This document shows, piece by piece, positions 35,278 to 43,451 of a stretch of 64,000 nt of DNA (position 1 is its first letter; each line of letters opens with the position of its first letter). Source of the DNA: a virus; the IMG/VR virus record IMGVR_UViG_3300009703_002976, positions 23,168-87,167 of that record. The stretch is one strand, 5' to 3'. A program made the position numbers and the translations under genes. The notes below the pieces were generated by a model, which made no database searches, had not been told where the DNA came from, and saw only the letters and a list, made by a program, of their open reading frames with translations.

Positions 35278-35502
35278 ATGATTAAAACAATAAAGCCTCA
35301 AGATTTTGCAATTATTATAGAAGATATTGTTGCTAATAAAAAAATGACTTATTTAGATGCAATATCTCATTACTGTGAAGAAACAAAAATGGAACCAGAA
35401 ACAGTTGGAAAACTTGTTCAAGGAAATTTAAAAGCCAAGCTAAGAGAAGAAGTTACGGCCTTGCATTTTCTCCCAAAAACTGCTACAATACCAGGACTAT
35501 GA
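35278..35502 (+). CDS. 33: Late transcription coactivator gp33
   Basis: The 74-residue protein fits T4-like gp33 of marine phages. It is small, helical, has a central 'YLDAISHYCEE' helix and ends in LHFLPKTATIPGL, like the LP-KT-x-LP tail of cyanophage gp33. gp33 bridges host RNA polymerase, the sigma-like gp55 and the gp45 clamp to activate late promoters. Synteny confirms the call: it directly precedes gp59 and gp32 and overlaps gp59 by 4 bases. Confidence 0.8.
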   Translation: MIKTIKPQDFAIIIEDIVANKKMTYLDAISHYCEETKMEPETVGKLVQGNLKAKLREEVTALHFLPKTATIPGL

Positions 35503-36119
35503 TAAAAATGGATCCGTTTGATTGTTATAAAGAATACGTTTCAATCAAGACTCATTTTCATGCTAATAAGTATGATTACTTTAAGCATAAAAAAAGAAAA
35601 ATCTCATTGAATGCTTTTAAAAAACGTAATGATCAATTCTTTTTTGTAAGATTGTCAAAAAGTTATAAAGATGATGAGATATCGAAATTCTTTGTTGCTA
35701 ACTTTATTGAGAATGAAAACTTGTGGATAGGTGATGCACTTGATTCACAAGCAGAAATGAAATATAAAGAATGGCAAAAAAGAATACAAAGCATGAGTTA
35801 TATTTTTAGCAATGATATTGAAAAATTGTTGAACAAAGAAGATTTTGAAAATTGGTTCAAAGTTGAAAAGGGTCAACATCCTTTATTGCTGAAACAAACG
35901 ATTGCTAAATATATTTGTATGGAAACTTTTTCCATACTTAATATGATACTTAACTTTGTTCCTGATTGGGATCAAAAGATAAAAGAAACTTTTGTCTGGC
36001 CTCAGTTTAGAGATAAAGTTTTAAAATACACTCCATTTTTGGAGGTGGATAAGACGAAATTTCGTAAAATACTACGAGATACAATTAATACAACGAATAT
36101 AACGAATATGAAAGGTTAA
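35499..36119 (+). CDS. 59: DNA helicase loader gp59
   Basis: The 206-residue protein has the gp59 opening (MDPFDCYKEYVSIKTHFHANKYDYFKH) and the all-helical, Lys/aromatic-rich composition of the T4 helicase assembly protein (217 residues in T4). gp59 binds forked DNA and gp32 and loads the gp41 helicase. It starts on the stop of gp33 (ATGA) and ends one base before gp32, the conserved T4-like order. It acts at the replication fork in the host cytoplasm. Confidence 0.85.
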   Translation: MIKMDPFDCYKEYVSIKTHFHANKYDYFKHKKRKISLNAFKKRNDQFFFVRLSKSYKDDEISKFFVANFIENENLWIGDALDSQAEMKYKEWQKRIQSMSYIFSNDIEKLLNKEDFENWFKVEKGQHPLLLKQTIAKYICMETFSILNMILNFVPDWDQKIKETFVWPQFRDKVLKYTPFLEVDKTKFRKILRDTINTTNITNMKG

Positions 36120-36120
36120 C

Positions 36121-37005
36121 ATGGCACAACTATCTGCACTAAAAAAATCCCGCAAATCCTTTATGCAAAATCTTCACAAAGAAATTGAGAAGATTGATAC
36201 TCCTTCTGAATCGAAGAGTTATATCGATGATCGATTTTGGAAGCCAGAAATAGATAAGTCTGGAAATGGATATGCTGTTATTCGATTTCTTCCCCCAGTA
36301 GATGGAGAAGATATTCCATGGGCGAGAGTTTTCAACCATGGTTTTCAAGGACCAACAGGTCTTTGGTACATTGAAAATTCTTTGACAACTCTTGGTAAGA
36401 AAGATCCTGTCTCAGAATATAATTCTCAACTCTGGAATTCTGGAATCGAGGCGAACAAAGAGATTGCTCGTAAGCAAAAACGCCGTCTAACTTATATCAG
36501 TAACATTTATATTGTTTCTGATTCAAAGAATCCTCAGAACGAAGGAAAAGTTTTTCTATACAAATTTGGAAAAAAGATTTTCGATAAAGTCAATGATTTG
36601 ATGAATCCCGAATTTGAAGATGAAACTCCTGTAAATCCTTTTGATCTTTGGGAAGGTGCGAACTTCAAATTGAAGATTCGTAAAGTTGAGGGTTATCAAA
36701 ATTATGATAAGAGTGAATTTGATAAACCTGCACAACTTGTAGAAGATGAAACTGAGCTTGAAAAAGTTTGGAATTCACAGTATGCTCTTACAGAATTTAC
36801 TGGTGATGATCAATTTAAGTCTTATGAGGATTTGAAAGCGAGATTAGATTCTGTTCTTGCAGTAGAAACTCCTCCTATTACTGAGCCTGTTTCTCGACCT
36901 GTTACTAAACCTAAAACTGCTGAAGATGTATCATCAGAAGATAAAACAACTTCTGAAGATGATGAAGATATGTCTTATTTTGCTAAGTTAGCAGAAGATA
37001 ATTAA
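36121..37005 (+). CDS. 32: Single-stranded DNA-binding protein gp32 lacking the T4 zinc ligands
   Basis: The 294-residue protein has the N-terminal basic LAST-like region (ALKKSRKSF), the core OB-fold signature (YAVIRFLPP; WARVFNHGFQ; GLWYIENSL; NEGKVFLYKFGKKIFDK) and a long acidic C-terminal tail (SSEDKTTSEDDEDM). The tail binds partner proteins in T4. The segment that holds His/Cys zinc ligands in T4 gp32 reads WYIENSLTTLGKKDPVSEYN here, with no Cys. It is preceded by AAAGG near the ATG. gp32 coats ssDNA in replication and recombination. Confidence 0.93.
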   Translation: MAQLSALKKSRKSFMQNLHKEIEKIDTPSESKSYIDDRFWKPEIDKSGNGYAVIRFLPPVDGEDIPWARVFNHGFQGPTGLWYIENSLTTLGKKDPVSEYNSQLWNSGIEANKEIARKQKRRLTYISNIYIVSDSKNPQNEGKVFLYKFGKKIFDKVNDLMNPEFEDETPVNPFDLWEGANFKLKIRKVEGYQNYDKSEFDKPAQLVEDETELEKVWNSQYALTEFTGDDQFKSYEDLKARLDSVLAVETPPITEPVSRPVTKPKTAEDVSSEDKTTSEDDEDMSYFAKLAEDN

Positions 37006-37006
37006 T

Positions 37007-37074
37007 CTAAGAGTGCTTAGTACTCACTTTAATTAGGGGGCCTGGAGTGTCGTTCCAGCGGCACGCCTCCTAAT
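37007..37074. terminator. GC-rich structured intergenic element between convergent gp32 and tape measure
   Basis: Between the gp32 stop (37005) and the minus-strand stop (37077), bases 37032-37041 pair with 37065-37074 (10 bp, one G-U). Inside, 37047-37052 pairs with 37059-37064 (6 bp, one G-U) around loop TTCCAG. A 5-base bulge CTGGA (37042-37046) is complementary to that loop. Upstream, CTAAG(agtg)CTTAG (37007-37020) is a second small hairpin. No U-run follows on either strand, so a classical intrinsic terminator is not certain. A bidirectional terminator is the most likely role from position. Confidence 0.5.
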
Positions 37075-37076
37075 CA

Positions 37077-38930
37077 TCAACGAGCCCCATCAAATAAACC
37101 ATCACCCATATAATTAAAGTCTACATTTTGTTGAATATCAGATCGAACAGTATTATGAGTAGTTTCTTGTAAAACTACATTATCTCCTCCTCCTCCTCGA
37201 TTAACTGATCTTCTTCTTGTCTCTTCCCATTGTGCCAATATTTGTTGTGCTTTTAATTCACGTAGTTTATGCAATTGGTCCACATCTACATTTCCTGCTT
37301 CTAACAATTTTTGCATAACTAGACTATTTTTTAATGCTCCTGGACCAATTTGATGATCTGGAATAGGTGGAGCGTTTTTACCTGGAAACCATATATCCCA
37401 TAAACCTCCAGCATTTTTTATTGCTGAAAGTATCGTTGACAGTCCTAAACTGGTTGTTGGACTAACTCCTTGAGCCCGTAATGCATCATCTATTACTTCT
37501 AAATCTTGTTGAGCTTGATGCATTTTTGTCTGTGTAGTTTGAGCCCCCCCATATGTAGCAAGTTCTTCTTCCAATTTCGCCGCTACTACTGCTTTCTTTT
37601 TGGATATACCAAAAAGTGCATCAAGTTCATCAGTCACGACTTGCAATGCATATCCTAGTGCCGCTCCTAAAATCATACCTCCAAGTATTCCAGGTATACT
37701 TCCTGCAGTTAAAAATGCACCAGCTATACCGCCCAAAGCTCCCCCAGCAACCATTTTCCTAGCATATGGACTGGCTTTAAAATATTCAACTAAAGCCTTT
37801 TTATAGGCATTTGCCATTCCTTTTCCTTCAGCTTTGTCAATTCTTAATGCTTCTGCTAAGACTGGTCCTGCTAATAGTCCAGCTCCAGCTCCAAGTATTA
37901 AACCAGCCATCATTCCTGCTGGACCAAATTTACTTAATACTAATGCACCAAAAAGTGCGCCACCTCCAGGAGCAAATTCTAAAACACCTTTCATTTGATC
38001 ACTTGAAAACCATTTCACTAAACCTGCAGTCATTGCCGATTTCCAATCTGCTCCAGTAGCTCTTTCTATCTCCATCATTTCTTTTATTGTACCAGCACCT
38101 ATTATTCCAATACCTGCTCCAAGAATTGCTCCAGCCACCATTCCTGCAGGACCAAATAACATTCCCATTTTACCAAACAGAGCCGCCCCGCCCAATCCCA
38201 TATAAGGAATAAAATTTTTGTATAAATGCTCTTTCACTTTATTCATTACATTTTTGGAATCTACTTTTGATTTATCTTCTGCAAAAATATGATTTAATCC
38301 AGTTAATGCCCCTCCAAGTACTCCGCCAATTATTGCTCCTCTTGGTCCCAATAAACCAAAACCGATCAAAGCTCCTTTTCCAGCACCTCCTGCCGCGGCT
38401 TCAGCAAGTGATTTATATGCTCCTCCTGATGGAGAAAAAAATGAATCTATAAATGCTCTAACGCCACCACTAAAGGTGTCTTGATCAAATCCTGCTTGTA
38501 ATGCTTGAACTAATGCTGGTCCTGCAACGAGTAAAGCAATACCTCTTGCTAATTTGGGCAATAGTGCCATACCTAAAGATGCGGGCATGAATCTTCTTAA
38601 TCCTCCAGGAATTCCCATAAGTGCAGTAGATAAGAAATTTCCCAACATTCCCATGAAACCCTTTCCTGAGAATCTTGGTAAATTCATCTTGGATTTCATA
38701 TTTAATTCTTTTCTGCCTTCTTTTTTTTCCTCAAGTTCGTTTTCTCTATCTTTTCGGTCCTTAACTTTATCTGCATTTACCCCTTTTAGCAGAAGTCCTC
38801 TCATACTGTATAATAAAGCGGACTGTACTTCCATCTGTTTTTCGATGGTTGCAATATTATTTTTATTTTGATCTTTTAGTTCATTGACAAGATTTTGAAA
38901 ATGAGAATAATTGTGGGGTTTACGTGCCAT
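37077..38930 (-). CDS. 29: Tape measure protein (gp29-like)
   Basis: The 617-residue protein (T4 gp29 has 590) sits directly after the gp26/gp51-like chaperone pair, the tape-measure position. A charged helical N-terminus (ENELEEKKEGRKELN) leads to four Gly/Ala/Leu hydrophobic units at about residues 180-216, 246-281, 322-357 and 396-430, such as FGPAGMVAGAILGAG and FGPAGMMAGLILGAG. A helical C-terminal part ends GDGLFDGAR. Tape measures set tail length and are threaded into the host. The symbol is by synteny and composition, not by direct match to T4 gp29. Confidence 0.7.
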   Translation of the reverse strand: MARKPHNYSHFQNLVNELKDQNKNNIATIEKQMEVQSALLYSMRGLLLKGVNADKVKDRKDRENELEEKKEGRKELNMKSKMNLPRFSGKGFMGMLGNFLSTALMGIPGGLRRFMPASLGMALLPKLARGIALLVAGPALVQALQAGFDQDTFSGGVRAFIDSFFSPSGGAYKSLAEAAAGGAGKGALIGFGLLGPRGAIIGGVLGGALTGLNHIFAEDKSKVDSKNVMNKVKEHLYKNFIPYMGLGGAALFGKMGMLFGPAGMVAGAILGAGIGIIGAGTIKEMMEIERATGADWKSAMTAGLVKWFSSDQMKGVLEFAPGGGALFGALVLSKFGPAGMMAGLILGAGAGLLAGPVLAEALRIDKAEGKGMANAYKKALVEYFKASPYARKMVAGGALGGIAGAFLTAGSIPGILGGMILGAALGYALQVVTDELDALFGISKKKAVVAAKLEEELATYGGAQTTQTKMHQAQQDLEVIDDALRAQGVSPTTSLGLSTILSAIKNAGGLWDIWFPGKNAPPIPDHQIGPGALKNSLVMQKLLEAGNVDVDQLHKLRELKAQQILAQWEETRRRSVNRGGGGDNVVLQETTHNTVRSDIQQNVDFNYMGDGLFDGAR

Positions 38931-38932
38931 TA

Positions 38933-39121
38933 TTAGGCCCTTCTTTCTTGATCTTTTTGTTTACTATTTTCTTGTTCTATATGAGCAATTAGCATTTCTA
39001 CGTATATGTCTCTTTCAAAAGGCATTAAATTTTCTATTTCTGTTAAACTATATTTATGATGTTGCATCAATTGAAACGTTAGTTGATAATAGTTTGCTAA
39101 AGTATTATGACTACACATCAT
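38933..39121 (-). CDS. 51: gp51-like baseplate hub assembly / tape-measure chaperone (T-like)
   Basis: The 62-residue protein contains HHKYSLTEIENLMPFERDIYVEMLIAHIEQE. This resembles small proteins labelled gp51 (hub assembly catalyst) in marine T4-like phages, although T4 gp51 itself is much longer. Its ATG overlaps the gp26 stop (ATGA), and it lies in the -1 frame relative to gp26 immediately after a T9 run. It may be made separately, as a gp26-gp51 fusion by frameshifting, or both. Tape measure follows after 2 bases. Confidence 0.65.
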   Translation of the reverse strand: MMCSHNTLANYYQLTFQLMQHHKYSLTEIENLMPFERDIYVEMLIAHIEQENSKQKDQERRA

Positions 39122-39861
39122 AAAAAAAAATCGCCAATTCCATTCAAAGTTTGTTTTTCATGACATTTACATTTAGAACATGTAAATTCAATATCGTGTA
39201 ATATAGCAGGCATTGTGCCAAAAAACAGTTTAAGTTTTTCAAATTGATCACTTGATAAACTACTAATAAATTCTTCCAGTTCTTCTTTATTATATTCACC
39301 TGCATTAAATACTTCTTCACCAGAATATATGTTATCAATACAATCAATAACAATACTAAACAATTCTGCTACAGTTGAAGTTTTTTCATTTTCCATGTCT
39401 GCTAAACGATTATAAACTTCCATTGTTGGATATTTCATTTCAACAGTAATTGTATCTGTTAATTTAATGTTCTTAGAATGTTTATCGTTTGTAGTAAGTT
39501 TTATATCAGCAAGATTTATTTTTACTTTTGTTTGAGCATCACAAGATTCCCCATTACTATTTGTTTCTTCTCGATGTTTTATCATTAGTTCAACAACTTC
39601 ACCAACAGATTTTGCTCTTATATTTAATAATGCCATCTGTAAATCAAATAATGGTAATTCTTCAGCATTTACTTCTTCTGATAAAATACAATTATTGATT
39701 ATTTGTTTTGAAGTTCTTACTATTTCATCTTGTTCTCCCCCCTCCATAGCCATCAATAAAAGTTTCTCTTCTTTGACTAGAAAGGGTCTGTAAGTTACTG
39801 GTTTTTTTATTGAAGTCAAGTTCATTGTAAATGTAGGTGCTTCAATTTTGGGTAAACTCAT
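39118..39861 (-). CDS. 26: Baseplate hub subunit / tape-measure chaperone gp26
   Basis: The 247-residue protein opens SLPKIEAPTFTMNLTSIKKPVTYRPFLVKEEKLLLMA and contains ELPLFDLQMALLNIRAKSVGE. This is the typical core of the T4 gp26 baseplate family (Pfam T4_baseplate type). The C-terminus has a CSKCKCHEKQTL zinc-ribbon-like motif ending in GIGDFFL. A GGAGA ribosome binding site precedes the ATG. gp26 acts in hub assembly and, by position before gp51 and the tape measure, probably as part of a chaperone pair. It ends in T9-A-TGA; see the frameshift finding. Confidence 0.85.
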   Translation of the reverse strand: MSLPKIEAPTFTMNLTSIKKPVTYRPFLVKEEKLLLMAMEGGEQDEIVRTSKQIINNCILSEEVNAEELPLFDLQMALLNIRAKSVGEVVELMIKHREETNSNGESCDAQTKVKINLADIKLTTNDKHSKNIKLTDTITVEMKYPTMEVYNRLADMENEKTSTVAELFSIVIDCIDNIYSGEEVFNAGEYNKEELEEFISSLSSDQFEKLKLFFGTMPAILHDIEFTCSKCKCHEKQTLNGIGDFFL

Positions 39862-39886
39862 TATATCTCCATTTTTTAATTATTTT

Positions 39887-40429
39887 TTACGCAACACTAG
39901 GGGGATTGGCTCCAGTTGAAATTCTGCTCATTTCCCATTTTCGATATGCAAAGGTAACACTAAGTCTTGCATATTCATTATTTTGTGACCATCCCAAATT
40001 TATTGCTCCCACATTTAGGGGAAATGCTTCTCTAAATCTTATTCCATAACTTCTAACATTTTCTTCTGTAAATGTTCTTAACCAAATATCAGTTGTATAA
40101 TCATTATAATATGAAGCATCATATAGATCGGGATCAACTATATCATTTTGCCAATTGTCAAAAAACTCTTTTTCTTTCCATCCCTCTGCAGAACAAATAA
40201 ATGTCATTGTAGTATCAATGAACATTTGACCATAACCTATTTTTCTTACTGGTCCATATAATTTATCTTCAACTGTAAGCATAGTTTTACCAGGAAGTTC
40301 TGCTTGTTCGCATTGAAATACGCTAAAATCAGAATCTTGTCTACCGATATAGACTTCATATCTATTTAATGGTGCGGGACCATGTTTAACATTTAATTTG
40401 CTTCTAAAATTATCTACACTTAAAGGCAT
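39887..40429 (-). CDS. Tail-tube-fold protein (gp19-like)
   Basis: The 180-residue protein has the T4-like tail tube signature: LSVDNFRSKLN start, QAELPGKTM, a YGP-x-RKIGY strand, an aromatic FFDNWQNDI helix and late strands EYARLSVTFAYRKWEM. T4-type tube and tube-initiator proteins share this fold. Because the major tube gp19 is usually next to the sheath (not seen here), this is more likely a hub/tube-related paralogue than the main tube. It is in a minus-strand run with gp4, gp26, gp51 and tape measure. The exact T4 equivalent is not assigned. Confidence 0.7.
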   Translation of the reverse strand: MPLSVDNFRSKLNVKHGPAPLNRYEVYIGRQDSDFSVFQCEQAELPGKTMLTVEDKLYGPVRKIGYGQMFIDTTMTFICSAEGWKEKEFFDNWQNDIVDPDLYDASYYNDYTTDIWLRTFTEENVRSYGIRFREAFPLNVGAINLGWSQNNEYARLSVTFAYRKWEMSRISTGANPPSVA

Positions 40430-41010
40430 TAAATCATTCTCCTACTATCTCCCCAAACAACGAGTTTGTTTTCTTTTTTGAATCTTTCTGTTGGTAAAAA
40501 TAATGCAATTTCTTTTTCATCATCATCTACAATTACAACTCTAGATGTTATGTGTTTATATAGATATCTTTTTACTGTTGGTTTAATTTGTTTAATTCTT
40601 GCAAGTCCTTCATAATTTACTGATTTTGACCGATCAATAGCATCCATTAATTTTGCCCTAAGTAATGGAGGAAGATAATGAAAATTTAAACCAAGAAAAC
40701 CATTTCCATACATTTTTACGCACATGATTAATGGGAATCTATCATAATACTTCATTTTATCTTTAGTTTTTGGATCATAAAAATATGATGCCATTGCACC
40801 AGGTGCTATTGTTCCCTTACCTGATTTTTTAGCAGTTTTATAAAATTCATCTGCAGTATCTACTTCACTAAATCTACTTCTTAATTCTGCTCTTAAAGCG
40901 CCAACTTTTCTGCGAAACCATTGTGATGCATTACTTGTTCTTGGTTGTCCTTCATTTCTTCTTATTGCAGTCTTTAATTTATCTAAAAACGTTTGATCTT
41001 GTTGTGCCAT
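40429..41010 (-). CDS. Conserved T4-like phage protein, possibly gp2-like
   Basis: The 193-residue protein has a basic N-terminus and a core YYDRFPLIMCVKMYGNGFLG, then LNFHYLPPLLRAKLMD. I recognise this from T4-like marine phages, where it has been labelled unknown or DNA-end-protector (gp2)-like. T4 gene 2 lies beside gene 4, and here the gene is next to gp4, 12 bases downstream of it. This supports but does not prove the link. A C-terminal VVWGDSRR follows. It overlaps the tail-tube-fold gene by 1 base. Confidence 0.5.
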   Translation of the reverse strand: MAQQDQTFLDKLKTAIRRNEGQPRTSNASQWFRRKVGALRAELRSRFSEVDTADEFYKTAKKSGKGTIAPGAMASYFYDPKTKDKMKYYDRFPLIMCVKMYGNGFLGLNFHYLPPLLRAKLMDAIDRSKSVNYEGLARIKQIKPTVKRYLYKHITSRVVIVDDDEKEIALFLPTERFKKENKLVVWGDSRRMI

Positions 41011-41022
41011 AATTATATTTAG

Positions 41023-41454
41023 TTAAAAAAGATGATCTTCTGTAATGATTTTAAATCTCCATTTTCTGTCGCTACAATACTCTGTAGCCGCTTTCCATTT
41101 TGCTTCATTTACACCAAATGTGTATACTTCAGATAAATATCTTCTAGTGATTCTTTTAGGTTTTTTGGGTTGTGATAGTTGCTTTTTGGGTTTAACTTCT
41201 ATAAGCACACATTCTGTTAATCCATTTTCTTTTTTTATTTTGATCCAAAAATCAGGAAAATATCTATGTATTCGTTTATCAATAGGAGATTTGTAGGGAA
41301 CAACTATCTCTTCACTTGACCATTCAATAACATCGGGATTGTTTTCACAATAATTCATGAATTTTTTTTCCCATAAAGAACGGTAAGTAACTTTAGTAGG
41401 ATCTCCCCGATATTTTTTCAAATTTTTTATTTTATATTTTCCTTTGTAACTCAT
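41023..41454 (-). CDS. 4: Head completion protein gp4 (nuclease-fold)
   Basis: The 143-residue protein matches T4 gp4 (gene 50/4) closely in motif order: MSYKGKYKIKNLKKYRGDPT, YRSLWEKKFMNYC, EWSSEEIVVPY, HRYFPDFW and IEVKPKKQ. The PD...E-x-K arrangement belongs to TnsA/Vsr-like PD-(D/E)XK endonucleases. T4 gp4 is about 150 residues and finishes heads after packaging. The ATG at 41454 was chosen because the longer frame from 41511 adds a spurious hydrophobic leader that crosses the divergent gene start. It heads the minus-strand run. Confidence 0.88.
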   Translation of the reverse strand: MSYKGKYKIKNLKKYRGDPTKVTYRSLWEKKFMNYCENNPDVIEWSSEEIVVPYKSPIDKRIHRYFPDFWIKIKKENGLTECVLIEVKPKKQLSQPKKPKRITRRYLSEVYTFGVNEAKWKAATEYCSDRKWRFKIITEDHLF

Positions 41455-41484
41455 GCTAAATATTATGTATATAACGTAGAGGAG
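41455..41484 (+). promoter_or_regulatory. Possible late promoter (GCTAAATA) and RBS for 41489
   Basis: In the 34-base divergent spacer, GCTAAATA (41455-41462) resembles the late octamer. AGAGGAG (41478-41484) is a strong ribosome binding site 4 bases before the ATG. The promoter assignment is weak; the RBS is clear. Confidence 0.45.
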
Positions 41485-41488
41485 AATA

Positions 41489-42376
41489 ATGGCCCAGAAT
41501 CCGGCAACCAAATTAAGAGAAGTAGTAAATGTAAAAACTGGTGTTAGAATATATAGATTTCCAGAAAATATAGGATCAACTACAGCAGAACCAGAATCAA
41601 GAAAATTTTGTTTATTTCGTTTTCATAATGTAGATGATAGTGGAAATCCAGGAGAAACATCTACTTGTGTAGTATTGCCTTTTCCAGAAATAAATGATGC
41701 GATTAATATAAAATATGAGAATGTTGAATTTGATGTTGTTGGAGCAATTGCAGTAGGGGCCTCGGCGGGAAATGTAAGTATAGATCGTTTATCGGATATT
41801 GCAAAAACAGGATTAAAATCTTTTAATAGAGATTCTTTTGCACGAATAGCCGCAGATACAGTATTAAGTGGAACTCCTGGACTAAAAGCAGGAGTTGCAA
41901 AAGGATTAAATACAATACAAAATCCTTATATTACAAACGTATTTAATAGTTCAGGATTTAGAGATTTTTCTTTTACTTTTACTCTTATACCAAAAAGGGC
42001 TCATGAAAGTGATCATATACAAGATATTATTAGAACTTTTAAAGAAGCAATGTTACCCGAAAAAAAATTAATAAAAGAAGGAAGAAATATAAATCAGAGT
42101 ACAGGAATTATAAAAATGCCAGATAAAGTTGATATTACTTTTTTTCCTACTACAGGAGCAGATTATAACAAAAATAAATCAATAATAAAAATTCGAAATG
42201 CAGTCGTAACAGATTTGACAGTTGAATTTTCATCAGGAACACAAAATCCTACTTTTTTTAAAGACACGGGTGCTCCTTTATCTGCAGTATTGAATGTATC
42301 AGTTAAAGAAACCGAAATTTATACTAAAGAAAGTCTTATAAAAGATTATCCAGAACACAGAAAGGATTTCAAATAG
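41489..42376 (+). CDS. Baseplate tail-tube initiator/cap protein (gp54/gp48-like)
   Basis: The 295-residue protein contains strands and Gly turns typical of T4 gp48/gp54, which cap the baseplate and start the tube: KFCLFRFHNVDDSG; IKYENVEFDVV; NPYITNVFNSSGFRDFSFTFTLIP; a PEKKLI segment; and a late KVDITFFPT strand. T4 gp54 is 320 and gp48 364 residues; the size is nearer gp54. A strong RBS precedes it. It is followed 4 bases later by a related 356-residue protein, as gp48 and gp54 are related and adjacent in T4. Confidence 0.7.
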   Translation: MAQNPATKLREVVNVKTGVRIYRFPENIGSTTAEPESRKFCLFRFHNVDDSGNPGETSTCVVLPFPEINDAINIKYENVEFDVVGAIAVGASAGNVSIDRLSDIAKTGLKSFNRDSFARIAADTVLSGTPGLKAGVAKGLNTIQNPYITNVFNSSGFRDFSFTFTLIPKRAHESDHIQDIIRTFKEAMLPEKKLIKEGRNINQSTGIIKMPDKVDITFFPTTGADYNKNKSIIKIRNAVVTDLTVEFSSGTQNPTFFKDTGAPLSAVLNVSVKETEIYTKESLIKDYPEHRKDFK

Positions 42377-42380
42377 TAAA

Positions 42381-43451
42381 ATGGAACCATATGCTAATTT
42401 GAATAGAATAGTAGGACTTAAAAAAAGATATGAATATCCTAAAGGTATAGGTAGTACTAAAGGACTACATCATTTTATGTTAATAAAAGAATTAAGATGG
42501 AAAAAACCTGAAAAAGGAAGTGATGCGTTTAGTGGAAGTGGAATAACAAATTTTGAAAATGTTACTGGTGGAAATGAATCAAAAGATTTTTATGAACCTG
42601 GGAAAAATTTTATTTTACATTTGCCACCTGGTTCATTAAAAACACAATATTCTGCTGATTATGCTGATGTAAATTTGGGTATTTTTGGAGATATATTATC
42701 ACAAAATGCAATGCAAATAACAGAAGATATGAAAACACATTTTTCAGAATTTGCAAAAGGTGATACAGGATTTATACAAAATACGATGAAAATGTATAAT
42801 GAATTAAGAAAAGATATGACAGATAAAATTATGCCATATTATGATAGTGAAGATTTTAAAGGAGATTTTGTAAATAGAATTAGATTTAATGTAGCAACCG
42901 CTGTTGGTGCTTTAGCTCCTTCACAGGCAAAAGGAGAACAAATAGCATCTATGTCTATGAGAGCGGCAAGAAATCCATATACTTCTCTCATATTTACAGG
43001 AATAAAAAAATTACGAACACATAATTTTAATTTTGAATTTAATCCTAAAGATGCAAACGAATCTAGTACTCTTATGTCAATTATATTAAATTTAAAATAT
43101 GGAATGTTACCAGGATTAGATAGATTAACTATTAAAAAAGGAGCGAATTCAAATATTATTGCTCAAACACCAACTGCTCATCCAGATCATAAACGTATGC
43201 ATACTATGTCTATTCAAAATGAAATGAATTCTGCTTTTTTTACTTATCCCCATAATTATAGAATTCAATTTTTTAGTAATGCTGGAGAGAACAAATATTT
43301 GTATCGTATAGGAAATTCTTTTTTAGTATCACTTAAAGCAAAATATGCACCTAGATTTTTTGAAGAAAATGGAATGCCAACAACAATAGGTTTACAACTT
43401 CAGTTTAAAGAAAACTTTGCTATTGATAGATCACAAGCGGAGACTTACTAA
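42381..43451 (+). CDS. Baseplate tail-tube cap/initiator protein (gp48/gp54-like)
   Basis: The 356-residue protein shares with its neighbour the phrase NPYTSLIFTGIKKLRTHNFNF (compare NPYITNVFNSSGFRDFSFTF), a shared fold landmark of the gp48/gp54 pair. The size matches T4 gp48 (364). It has a Gly/Ser-rich insert (EKGSDAFSGSGITN) and ends with RFFEENGMPTTIGLQLQFKE. By size this would be gp48 and 41489 gp54; the pairing could be reversed. It overlaps gp53 by 1 base. Confidence 0.7.
   Translation: MEPYANLNRIVGLKKRYEYPKGIGSTKGLHHFMLIKELRWKKPEKGSDAFSGSGITNFENVTGGNESKDFYEPGKNFILHLPPGSLKTQYSADYADVNLGIFGDILSQNAMQITEDMKTHFSEFAKGDTGFIQNTMKMYNELRKDMTDKIMPYYDSEDFKGDFVNRIRFNVATAVGALAPSQAKGEQIASMSMRAARNPYTSLIFTGIKKLRTHNFNFEFNPKDANESSTLMSIILNLKYGMLPGLDRLTIKKGANSNIIAQTPTAHPDHKRMHTMSIQNEMNSAFFTYPHNYRIQFFSNAGENKYLYRIGNSFLVSLKAKYAPRFFEENGMPTTIGLQLQFKENFAIDRSQAETY

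Noticed and set aside
37006-37079. tRNA gene in the GC-rich spacer after gp32
   Set aside because: The stems do not form a cloverleaf, there is no anticodon arm, and the T-loop-like TTCCAG is enclosed by a 6-bp stem that fits a simple hairpin.
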